Shown here: in pieces, positions 1 through 6,525 of the stretch | Layout of the letters: every line of letters starts with the position of its first letter | How positions within the stretch are numbered: the stretch's first letter is position 1 | Assembly: GCA_963736685.1 (NCBI GenBank) | Contig: CAVTPZ010000013.1 | Span: 68,714 to 132,713 of the forward strand | From: DASUPK01 sp963736685 | Lineage (GTDB): Bacteria; Actinomycetota; Thermoleophilia; Solirubrobacterales; 70-9 | Direction: 5' to 3' | DNA: 64,000 bases | The notes under the pieces: generated by a model | What the model was told of the DNA's origin: nothing | Seen by the model: only the letters and a program-made list of their open reading frames with translations | The model's database searches: none | Translations under genes and position numbers: made by a program

Positions 1-33
1 TCCGCGGGACGGCAACCAACGAGGGAGCGAGAA

Positions 34-651
34 ATGGATGAGAGCTATCCCCTGACCTATTCGGTGGACTACCCGGAGGAACTCGATCGGCTGACGACCT
101 TCTTCCGGCTCTTCATGTTGATCCCGATTGGAATCGTGCTGGCCACCGTCAACCACTATGCATTCGGTGGTTGGGGAAATCAGACGACGACCTACATCGG
201 CGCGGGCGGACTCCTCGTCGGCGGACCCTTCCTGATGATCCTGTTCGTCGGGAAGTACCCGAGATGGTGGTTCGACTGGAACCGCGAGCTGCTGCGGTTC
301 ATCAATCGTGTCTCCATCTACGGAGCGCTTCTACGCGACGAGTACCCGTCGACCGATGAGGAACAGGCGCTCCACCTGGAGATCGCGTACCCCGATGTGG
401 AGTCGGACCTTTCGCGCGGGATGGTGCTGGTCAAGTGGCTGCTGGCGATCCCGCACTACATCGTGCTGATCTTCCTCTACATCGCCGCGGTGTTCTGCGT
501 GATCATCGCCTGGTTCGCGATCCTGTTCACCGGCCGCTATCCGAAGTCGCTGTTCGACTTCGTCGTCGGAGTGCACCGGTGGGGGAACCGGGTGGCTGCC
601 TACATGTTCATCCTGGTCACGGACAAGTACCCGCCCTTCTCGCTCGAGTGA
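34..651 (+). CDS. DUF4389 domain membrane protein
   Basis: A predicted integral membrane protein of 205 residues. It has hydrophobic segments near residues 27-45, 55-72 and 135-165. Two short related blocks, KYPRWWFDW and RYPKSLFDF, each follow a hydrophobic stretch and suggest an internal duplication. This layout fits the DUF4389 family, whose function is unknown. A purine-rich GAGGGAG about 6 nt before the ATG supports the start. The next gene lies on the opposite strand, so it looks monocistronic within the window. Confidence 0.85.
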   Translation: MDESYPLTYSVDYPEELDRLTTFFRLFMLIPIGIVLATVNHYAFGGWGNQTTTYIGAGGLLVGGPFLMILFVGKYPRWWFDWNRELLRFINRVSIYGALLRDEYPSTDEEQALHLEIAYPDVESDLSRGMVLVKWLLAIPHYIVLIFLYIAAVFCVIIAWFAILFTGRYPKSLFDFVVGVHRWGNRVAAYMFILVTDKYPPFSLE

Positions 652-687
652 GTAGAAGTCAAATGCTCGGGGTGGCCGAGTAGAGCG

Positions 688-1347
688 TCAGGCGCGCCGC
701 CGGGCCCGGTAGAGCGCCAGGGTCCCGAGGACGGTGCGGATCCGGTCGGTCTGTGTCGCGTTCTCGAGCCCGGCTTCCTCGAAGATCCGGGGTAGCTCGC
801 CGTGCACGTTGTCGGCGGTGTTCTCGAATCCGTCGAGCAGCCGGATCGAGAGGAAGGCGGCGGCCATCAGCGGGTCGGACGGGGCTCCCCAATCGGCGAC
901 GTGAAGCTCGCCGCCGCTGCGCAGGACGCGAGCGATCTCGCGCGCGGTCCGCCGCTTCGGCTCAGGATCGAGGTGGTGGAAGAAGAGGGTCGAGAGCACC
1001 CGGTCGAAGCTCCCGTCCTCGAAGGGCAGCTTGTCTGACATCCCCTCCGCGAGACTCAGCTCGACGTTCGCTCCCTCCGCCTTGGCGCGGGCCTGGCGCA
1101 GCATCTCCGGATCGGCGTCCAGCCCCACCACCTCCGCGCCGGGCTCGCGCTGCTTCACCTGGATCGCCAGGGTGCCAGTGCCACAGCCGAGGTCGAGGAT
1201 GCGCTGGCCGGCCGCCGGCGCCGCCTGCTCGATCAGCATCTCCTTGAAGCGGCCCTCTCTGCTGGTGGCCCTGACCACCGGGTCATAGATGCGCGTCAGC
1301 GCGGAGAAACGGAGCGCAGGCAGGTAGCCGCGGGGTTCAGTGGGCAT
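688..1347 (-). CDS. class I SAM-dependent methyltransferase
   Basis: A protein of 219 residues with a Rossmann-type methyltransferase core. Motif I reads ILDLGCGTGTLAIQ, followed by an acidic residue after strand 2 (VVGLDADPEM) and a later FDRVLSTLFFHHL block. This resembles UbiE/Methyltransf_11 proteins; the substrate is unknown. The ATG at 1347 was chosen because it directly precedes the conserved N-terminal region and overlaps the end of the upstream permease gene by 11 nt. That overlap implies co-transcription and translational coupling with the metal permease. It could modify a metal or metalloid, but nothing in the sequence proves this. Confidence 0.85.
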   Translation of the reverse strand: MPTEPRGYLPALRFSALTRIYDPVVRATSREGRFKEMLIEQAAPAAGQRILDLGCGTGTLAIQVKQREPGAEVVGLDADPEMLRQARAKAEGANVELSLAEGMSDKLPFEDGSFDRVLSTLFFHHLDPEPKRRTAREIARVLRSGGELHVADWGAPSDPLMAAAFLSIRLLDGFENTADNVHGELPRIFEEAGLENATQTDRIRTVLGTLALYRARRRA

Positions 1348-2596
1348 GGGCCTCGGCCGGCGGCGCGCCGGTCCGGGTGTACGCATCCGGATCAGCCTGG
1401 AACTGGGAGCGGCAGTGCTCGGAGCAGAAGTGGTAGGTCCGTCCGCCGTGCGCGGCGTGGAGCGCCTGGGTTCGGTCTACCTTCATCCCGCAGACGGGAT
1501 CGGTGGCGCCACGCCGGACGGTCAACCAGAAGAGCGCCACGAAGATCACGAGCCCGAGGAGGTTCAGCCAGAGCTTGTAGTCGAACTGGACCGAGCTGAA
1601 GATGTCGTCGCGGGACGGCCGTGTATCCGGGATCAGGCCGAGAACGCTGAAGAGCGCATCGACGATCAGGGCCGCGATCACGATTACCACGAACATCAGC
1701 GCCGTGATCCGCAGCGCATAGGCGCGGCCGTAGTACTTGATGTAGGCGGCGACGATCGGCAGCACGATCAGGTCGGCGAAGATGAATGCGATCACGCCCG
1801 CGAAGCTGATCCCGCCGGACCAGAGCACCGCGGCGAGAGGCGCGTTGCCAACCGAGCAGACGAAGCTGAGCACCGCGATGATCGGACCGACGATCACGTT
1901 CTCGATCGTCTTCACGAGCGGCGGCGCGTCCTCGAGGAAGAGCGAGTTGAAGAAGTCGTTGCCCAGCAGGCCGATGAACCCGGCGAGCAGGAATCCGATC
2001 GAGATCTCCTTCCAGAGCATCTTCCAGTCGCCGCGGAAGTTGTGGGCGACGTCGGACCAGGCGTCGGCCGACGTCAGCCGCTCCCTCCAGGCGCCCTTGG
2101 TCTCCGTGGCGGTGTGGATGTGGGAGACCTGCGCGTGCTGGGCGTGCTCGCGCGCCTCCTCCTCGAGCTTCGGCGAGACGAACCGACGCAGCAGGATCGC
2201 CATCAGGGCGATCAGGATGAACCCGCCGACGAACTCCGCCAGCGTGAACTGCCAGCCGATCAGGATCCAGATGACGAGGCCGAGCTCCCAGACCAGGTTG
2301 GTCGAGGCGAACTGGAAGGCGAGGGAGGTCGCCGCCGAGGCGCCCTTCTGGAAGAGGGACTTCGCGATGGCGATCGCGGCGTAGGAACAGGACGAGGAGG
2401 CGGCGCCGAGGCCGGTTGCCTTCGCCAGGGGTAGGAAGCCGCTGCCCGAGAGCGCCGACTCGACCTTCTCCCGCGGCACCCAGGCCTGCACGATCGCGGA
2501 GATCGCGAAGCCGAGGACCAGTGCCCACCAGACCTCGTAGGCCATCAGGAAGGACTGCTTGAGGCCCTCGCCGATCGTCGAGATCACAGCCGCCAT
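1337..2596 (-). CDS. permease with C-terminal YHS domain, probable Cu/Zn efflux transporter
   Basis: A 419-residue polytopic protein of the DUF318/ArsP-like permease family, with about eight to ten hydrophobic segments. Family-type motifs include SSSCSYAAIAIAKSLF near residue 70 and FVCSVGNAPLAAVLW in the second half. A central His-rich loop (about 145-175) is cytosolic or periplasmic. The C-terminus (about 365-410) is a YHS-type metal-binding domain with DPVCGMKVD and YHFCSEHC. Divergence from csoR across a CsoR-type operator suggests copper- or related metal-induced expression. Export of Cu or Zn is inferred from family and context. The downstream methyltransferase overlaps its end. Confidence 0.85.
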   Translation of the reverse strand: MAAVISTIGEGLKQSFLMAYEVWWALVLGFAISAIVQAWVPREKVESALSGSGFLPLAKATGLGAASSSCSYAAIAIAKSLFQKGASAATSLAFQFASTNLVWELGLVIWILIGWQFTLAEFVGGFILIALMAILLRRFVSPKLEEEAREHAQHAQVSHIHTATETKGAWRERLTSADAWSDVAHNFRGDWKMLWKEISIGFLLAGFIGLLGNDFFNSLFLEDAPPLVKTIENVIVGPIIAVLSFVCSVGNAPLAAVLWSGGISFAGVIAFIFADLIVLPIVAAYIKYYGRAYALRITALMFVVIVIAALIVDALFSVLGLIPDTRPSRDDIFSSVQFDYKLWLNLLGLVIFVALFWLTVRRGATDPVCGMKVDRTQALHAAHGGRTYHFCSEHCRSQFQADPDAYTRTGAPPAEAHAH

Positions 2597-2607
2597 GGTT
2601 GACGACT

Positions 2608-2624
2608 ATACCCCATAGGGGTAT
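2608..2624. promoter_or_regulatory. CsoR-type operator
   Basis: The sequence ATACCCCATAGGGGTAT has perfect 7-nt arms (ATACCCC and GGGGTAT) around a 3-nt centre. It lies between the divergent permease and csoR genes. Copper-sensing CsoR repressors bind this kind of G-tract dyad, so it probably represses both genes until metal is bound. Confidence 0.85.
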
Positions 2625-2634
2625 GCTGGAGGAC

Positions 2635-2919
2635 ATGACCGACACCAAGACACCCGGGTACAAGGCATCGAAGGACGACCTCATGAAGCGGCTGGCCCGC
2701 GCCGAGGGCCAGGTGCGAGGCGTGAGCCGAATGGTCGAGGAGGATCGCTATTGCATCGACGTCCTCACCCAGATCGAGGCCGCCCAGGCCGCGCTCAACA
2801 AGATCGCCCTCGCACTCGTCGACGACCACGTCCGCCACTGCATGCGCGGCGGCAAGGGAGCGACCGAGGAGCAGGTACAGGAGCTGATGGGCGCCGTCGG
2901 CCGGCTGGTCGCCTCCTGA
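2635..2919 (+). CDS. csoR: CsoR family metal-sensing transcriptional repressor
   Basis: A small all-helical DUF156 repressor. The family signature AEGQVRGVSRMVEE is followed by the metal ligands expected for Cu(I): a Cys in DRYCIDVLTQ, then His and Cys in DDHVRHCMRGG. This Cys-His-Cys set is known in copper-responsive CsoR. The ATG at 2635 follows GGAGG at only 2 nt spacing. An in-frame ATG at 2623 lies inside the operator and is less likely. The gene is divergent from the efflux permease and probably controls it through the dyad at 2608-2624. Confidence 0.93.
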   Translation: MTDTKTPGYKASKDDLMKRLARAEGQVRGVSRMVEEDRYCIDVLTQIEAAQAALNKIALALVDDHVRHCMRGGKGATEEQVQELMGAVGRLVAS

Positions 2920-2980
2920 AAAATCCGGCCGGTCGCTGATTCCCGGCGTTTCCGCGTGGGCGATCGGGTAGAAAACCGGG

Positions 2981-3169
2981 ATGCGACGAGCCAAGATCCG
3001 AACCTGGCTGGTGGTCGTCCTCGCCGTCCTCGCCGCCGCCTCGATGTTCCCCTCGCTCGGCGGCTCCTCGCATCGCTCCGTGCCGCCGGCCCGTCACGCC
3101 ACCTTGGTCGTGAAGCACCAGGGGGACCACTCCGCGGAGCGCCACACGCCCGGTCGCAACGACCCGTAG
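2981..3169 (+). CDS. small secreted or membrane-anchored protein
   Basis: A possible 62-residue protein with a classical N-terminus: basic MRRAKIRTW, then a hydrophobic run VVVLAVLAAASMF, then a polar, His-rich tail. The start has a TAGAAA box 7 nt upstream and could be leaderless. No family is recognised. It is short, so it could be a chance open frame, but the signal-like N-terminus is better than expected by chance. Confidence 0.45.
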   Translation: MRRAKIRTWLVVVLAVLAAASMFPSLGGSSHRSVPPARHATLVVKHQGDHSAERHTPGRNDP

Positions 3170-3202
3170 CCGTGGTCGTCCCACTCAGTAGTGATCCGTA
3201 GA

Positions 3203-3255
3203 CCTGCTCGGGGGGAATCCACGAACCAGGCGTGGGCCCTCCGTGCCCGAGCAGG
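3203..3255 (+). other. structured inverted repeat upstream of the GGDEF/HD-GYP gene
   Basis: A perfect 10-bp stem (CCTGCTCGGG at 3203-3212 with CCCGAGCAGG at 3246-3255) encloses a second hairpin (CCACG at 3219-3223 with CGTGG at 3231-3235). No U-tract follows, so it is not a classical terminator. It could be a leader RNA element of the gene at 3319, or a processing or termination structure for the small upstream gene. It does not match the c-di-GMP riboswitch pattern I know. Confidence 0.4.
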
Positions 3256-3272
3256 CGATGCCTAGATCAAAC

Positions 3273-3285
3273 GTCCAATTTGGAC
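3273..3285. promoter_or_regulatory. palindrome GTCCAATTTGGAC, possible operator
   Basis: A 13-nt palindrome with a single central base, 34 nt before the start of the GGDEF/HD-GYP gene. It shares the core CAAwTTG with palindromes at 9562, 36228 and 56132. The binding protein is unknown. Confidence 0.4.
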
Positions 3286-3318
3286 ACCTCGGCGGGCGTT
3301 CGGCCGATAGGTAGACAT

Positions 3319-4617
3319 ATGGAAGCCCACCCGATCGGGAAGACGTCCACCCGGGCCGAACAGGCACAGCATCGGCTCCGGTCGGGCCGCCGCCGGCCCT
3401 CCCCCCTGCGCCGAGCCTGGTCCCGCGTGCGGGCCTTCGAGCGCGAGTGGTCGGTCGCCGCGCCCGCCCTCTTCGCCAGTCTCGCCGCCTCGTTGCTGAT
3501 CTACAACCACGTGCAGAGGAAGGTCACCGACCTCGTCTTCTGGCTCGGCCTGGCGCTGCTGGGCGCTGTCTTCACCTGGCTGGTCCAGAACAACCATCGC
3601 CGCGCCCGCATCGACGCCGTCACCGGCCTCTCGAACCGGCTTCAGCTCAGCCACGACCTCACCGAGGTCCTGGGGCACTCCGATGAGTCGCAGGTCATGG
3701 TGCTCCTGGAGCTGGAGGGCGTCACCGACTATCGCGACCGGCTCGGCTTCCGAGCCAGCGACAGGCTGCTCCGCGGCTTCTCACGCAGGTTTTCCGAATT
3801 CGTGTCCGGTCTCGAGGGACGCGCGTATCGGATCGACGGCGGCCAGTTCTGCGCCCTCGTCCCCACCTTCGATCGCGACCCGAACGAGATCGCGACCGCC
3901 ATCTTCCTCTCGGGCGCCGACGGGGACGTCGGAGCCGAGACCGTCCTGGGACGCGCCCATGGCGTGGTGACCCTGCCCGACGATGCCAGCGAGACCGACG
4001 AGGCCGTACGGCTCGCCGGCCAGCGCCTGGCCGAGGACCGGCGCCACCAGCGTGAGTCTGCGAAGCACCAGGCCTACGACACCCTGATGGCGATCCTCAG
4101 CAAGCGCCACCCCGAGATGGTCCCCCACCTGCGCGCGGTTGCCTACCACGTGCTGTCCATGGGCCGCCGATTCGACCTGAGCCGCGATCAACTCGACGAC
4201 GTCGTCTTCGCCGCCCGCCTGCAGCACGTCGGCATGCTTTCCGTTCCCGACGCCGCCATCGAGAGCCAGAGTCACATGCCGGCGTCCGAATCGATCCTTC
4301 TGCGTGACCTCCCCGGCGCCGGAGCCGAGATCATCGCCTCCGCCCCCGCCCTCGTGCCGGTCGCGAAGCTCGTTCGCTCGAGCCACGAGAACTACGACGG
4401 CAGCGGCTATCCCGATGCGCTCGCCGGCGACCAGATCCCGCTCGGCTCCCGCATCCTCGCCGTCTGCGTCTCCTACGTCGTCCTCACCTCCAAGCGCGAG
4501 GACCAGCGCCCCCTCACCGAGAACGAGGCCCTCGCCGAGCTTCGCCGGAACGCAGGCAAGCAGTTCGACCCGCGTGTGGTCGAGGTGTTCGCCGAGGACC
4601 TGCTGGAAGAGAGCTAA
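3319..4617 (+). CDS. membrane protein with degenerate GGDEF and degenerate HD-GYP domains
   Basis: A protein of 432 residues. A basic N-terminus is followed by two membrane segments near residues 55-70 and 73-90. Next comes a GGDEF-like domain beginning DAVTGLSNR, in which the catalytic signature is replaced by DGGQF. The C-terminal half matches HD-GYP (GSGYP, IPLGSRIL, KQFDPRVVEVF). However, the catalytic HD is HV (ARLQHVGML) and the usual ADxYDA metal site is CVSYVV. Both cyclase and phosphodiesterase activity are therefore probably lost. A role as a c-di-GMP receptor or signalling scaffold is inferred. The ATG at 3319 was chosen because the frame upstream looks non-coding. A strong terminator follows the stop. 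Confidence 0.85.
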   Translation: MEAHPIGKTSTRAEQAQHRLRSGRRRPSPLRRAWSRVRAFEREWSVAAPALFASLAASLLIYNHVQRKVTDLVFWLGLALLGAVFTWLVQNNHRRARIDAVTGLSNRLQLSHDLTEVLGHSDESQVMVLLELEGVTDYRDRLGFRASDRLLRGFSRRFSEFVSGLEGRAYRIDGGQFCALVPTFDRDPNEIATAIFLSGADGDVGAETVLGRAHGVVTLPDDASETDEAVRLAGQRLAEDRRHQRESAKHQAYDTLMAILSKRHPEMVPHLRAVAYHVLSMGRRFDLSRDQLDDVVFAARLQHVGMLSVPDAAIESQSHMPASESILLRDLPGAGAEIIASAPALVPVAKLVRSSHENYDGSGYPDALAGDQIPLGSRILAVCVSYVVLTSKREDQRPLTENEALAELRRNAGKQFDPRVVEVFAEDLLEES

Positions 4618-4625
4618 GGGGAAAG

Positions 4626-4653
4626 CGAACGGCCCGCCGAAGCGGGCCGTTCG
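4626..4653 (+). terminator. intrinsic-type terminator hairpin
   Basis: A perfect 12-bp GC-rich stem (CGAACGGCCCGC with GCGGGCCGTTCG) closes a CGAA tetraloop 9 nt after the stop of the GGDEF/HD-GYP gene. It lacks a long U-tract, as is common in high-GC actinobacteria. Confidence 0.8.
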
Positions 4654-4705
4654 GGGTGAAACGGACCTATGGTCCGCGCGTCACTCAGTGGATCAAGTGT
4701 AGGCG

Positions 4706-4796
4706 CGGAGGGCGCCGGACTCGAACCGGAACCAGCCCTCGCAGGCTGGACGCAGCCATCCTGAGTGACGCCTCTCGCCTCGAGAGTTCACCCTCC
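4706..4796 (-). tRNA. unusual class II tRNA-like gene, anticodon CAG, 8/4 acceptor/T-stem
   Basis: The minus strand folds into a 91-nt cloverleaf. The acceptor stem has 8 bp (GGAGGGTG with CGCCCTCC, one T-G pair) and the T stem only 4 bp (CCGG/CCGG around TTCGAGT). The D arm is CTCTC-GAGGC-GAGAG. The long variable arm is CCAGCC-TGCGAG-GGCTGG, and the discriminator is G. The anticodon loop CTCAGGA (4759-4765) puts CAG at 4761-4763, on a GCGTCA/TGGCTGC stem with one bulged T. CCA is not encoded. The 8/4 branch, long variable arm and G73 are Ser/Sec-like, whereas CAG would read the Leu codon CUG. tRNAs with 8/4 branches have been reported as Sec/Ser-like outliers. Charging identity is unknown, and a non-functional relic is possible. 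Confidence 0.7.
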
Positions 4797-4841
4797 GCGC
4801 AAGGACAGTCGACCGCGATGCCCGTGACGGGTGGCAGGACG

Positions 4842-4859
4842 AGTGGCACCTAAGCCACT
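4842..4859 (-). terminator. hairpin after the cation antiporter gene
   Basis: AGTGGC and GCCACT form a 6-bp stem with an ACCTAA loop, 5 nt beyond the antiporter stop codon on the minus strand. It separates the antiporter from the tRNA-like gene downstream and could be a weak terminator or a processing site. Confidence 0.5.
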
Positions 4860-4863
4860 GAGG

Positions 4864-5928
4864 TCAGTCGTAGAGCGTGAACGCCGCCAGCACCACGTAG
4901 ATCGCGATCAGCGCGAGGCCCTCGAACAGCTGGGCCTCGCCGTCTCCAGTGATCTGCCAGACGGAGATCGCGGTGAGGAAGAGCGCCCCGATGTAGACGG
5001 GCGCGAGCGCGAAGGTGAGATGCGTGCTGAAGAGCAGCGAGGTCAGCACCAGCGCCGGGAAGAGGAAGGCGGCGATCTGGGCCACCGAGTTCTTCACCAC
5101 CGAGATCGCCAGGTCGGACTTGCCTTTGGCCGCCAGGAAGATCCCGGTGAAGTTCTCCACGGCGTTGCCCGCTATGGCGACGATCACCAGCCCCGCGAAT
5201 GCCTTGGAGATGCCAAGGGACGCCACCGCTGGATCGAGGGCGTGGATGAACCAATCCGACACGAACGCCGCGCCGACCCCGGCGATCGCCAGCAGCACGA
5301 CGGCGAATGCCATCGAGAGCCGCGGCTTGGGCTCCTCCTCCCCCGCCTTCGCCTCCGCCGGCGTGGGCTCCGAGCGGAGGTACCTCCAGATCCAGGCCCC
5401 GTAGACGACGAGCAGGCAGATCGCCCCGACGATGGAGAGGCCTTCGACGTGATGGCTCGCTTTGTCCGAGGAGGCGATCGAGAGCCCGATGATCACGATC
5501 ACGAAGACCGAGACGAAAAGCAGGGTCGCCGTGTCCTGAGGGAGGCGCTGCCGGAAGCGCATGCAGCTGTCGTCGGCCGTGATCGTGCCGACGACGATCA
5601 CCAGCCCGAGCACGAGCAGGGCATTGGCGAAGATCGAGCCGATCAGCGACGTCTGAGCGACCACAAGCTCGCCGTTGCTGAGCGCGAAGAGCACGATGAA
5701 GAACTCGGGCAGGTTGCCGAGGGTCGACTGCATGAATCCGGTGACGGCCGGCCCGAAGCGCATCCCGACCTGCTCGGTCGCGAGAGCGACCACCCACGCC
5801 AGTCCGGCGAGCGCGAAGGTCGCGGCGGCGAAGGCCACCACCGCACCGCCACCCGAATAGCGCAGCACCCCGGCGATCGCCGTGATGACAGCGGTACCGG
5901 CCAAGAAGAATTTCTCCCTTGATGTCAC
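4864..5928 (-). CDS. calcium/cation:proton antiporter (CaCA superfamily)
   Basis: A 354-residue membrane protein with about eleven hydrophobic segments in two homologous halves around an acidic cytosolic loop (about 195-210, PTPAEAKAGEEEPKP). The two ion-binding repeats are visible as GNLPEFFIVLFALSNGE near residue 70 and GNAVENFTGIFLAAKGK near residue 255. This is the arrangement of CAX-type Ca2+/H+ exchangers. The first repeat has LPE where GNAxE is usual, and the key Glu is kept. Export of Ca2+ from the cytoplasm is inferred from the family. The tRNA-like gene follows on the same strand. Confidence 0.88.
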   Translation of the reverse strand: MTSREKFFLAGTAVITAIAGVLRYSGGGAVVAFAAATFALAGLAWVVALATEQVGMRFGPAVTGFMQSTLGNLPEFFIVLFALSNGELVVAQTSLIGSIFANALLVLGLVIVVGTITADDSCMRFRQRLPQDTATLLFVSVFVIVIIGLSIASSDKASHHVEGLSIVGAICLLVVYGAWIWRYLRSEPTPAEAKAGEEEPKPRLSMAFAVVLLAIAGVGAAFVSDWFIHALDPAVASLGISKAFAGLVIVAIAGNAVENFTGIFLAAKGKSDLAISVVKNSVAQIAAFLFPALVLTSLLFSTHLTFALAPVYIGALFLTAISVWQITGDGEAQLFEGLALIAIYVVLAAFTLYD

Positions 5929-6025
5929 GGCCGGGAGACTTTCATTTTCTGATGGCGGCTATAGGCTCGGCGCGTCGATCACGCCCGTTTCGGGTTTGAA
6001 GGAGCAGTCACAGGAGGGAGGACCC

Positions 6026-6487
6026 ATGGATCGGCTGAGACGGCATCTCACCTATGCGAACGTAGCCGCGACCCTGGCGCTCATAGTCGCGGTCGCTGGC
6101 GGCACGACAGCGATCGCGATGAAGGCAACGGCGCCCAAGAATTCCGTGACCACCAAAAGCATCCGGCCGTACAACGTGACGGCGGGTGACCTGAGCGGAT
6201 TGACCTTGGTGAAAGTTCAGGGAACCTTCAACGACCCGGCGCCTGTAGACGGGATTTCCCACGTGGGTGATGCGGCAGCGCCGTGCCCCGACGGCACCAG
6301 ACTGTTGAGCGGAGGGGGGCGAGTGGAACCGAGCCTTAGCGGACGTAGTTCGCTTCGGGCCTCACAGCCCGGCGGAAACGCATGGAGCGTTGTTGCCGAA
6401 GCTGACGGGACTGGAAGCACCACAGTCGTTGCCAATGCCATTTGTCTTTCGAAAACTCCCAAGAAACCCGAGCGGGGCATACCCTGA
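6026..6487 (+). CDS. secreted or membrane-anchored protein of a Solirubrobacterales-type family
   Basis: A 153-residue protein starting MDRLRRHLTYANVAATLALI, followed by a hydrophobic run to about residue 35. This N-terminus is typical of abundant extracellular proteins of unknown function in Solirubrobacterales. The mature part has an APCPDGTRLLSGGG block and a late ANAICL. Such paired cysteines recur in these proteins. A strong ribosome site (AGGAGGGAGGA) sits a few bases before the ATG at 6026. Base composition is lower in GC than in its neighbours, which may indicate a less conserved accessory gene. Confidence 0.75.
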   Translation: MDRLRRHLTYANVAATLALIVAVAGGTTAIAMKATAPKNSVTTKSIRPYNVTAGDLSGLTLVKVQGTFNDPAPVDGISHVGDAAAPCPDGTRLLSGGGRVEPSLSGRSSLRASQPGGNAWSVVAEADGTGSTTVVANAICLSKTPKKPERGIP

Positions 6488-6525
6488 TCGCGCTTCAGGA
6501 GCAATGGGTAGAAGGCGCTTTAGGC

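Noticed and set aside
3203..3255. c-di-GMP riboswitch
   Set aside because: The stems do not carry the conserved GEMM sequence blocks, despite the suggestive downstream gene.
4706..4796. Ordinary tRNA-Sec (UCA anticodon)
   Set aside because: The overall shape is Sec-like, but no TTCA loop exists; TCA occurs only as part of ACTCAGG with C at position 33. CAG in CTCAGGA fits the loop better.
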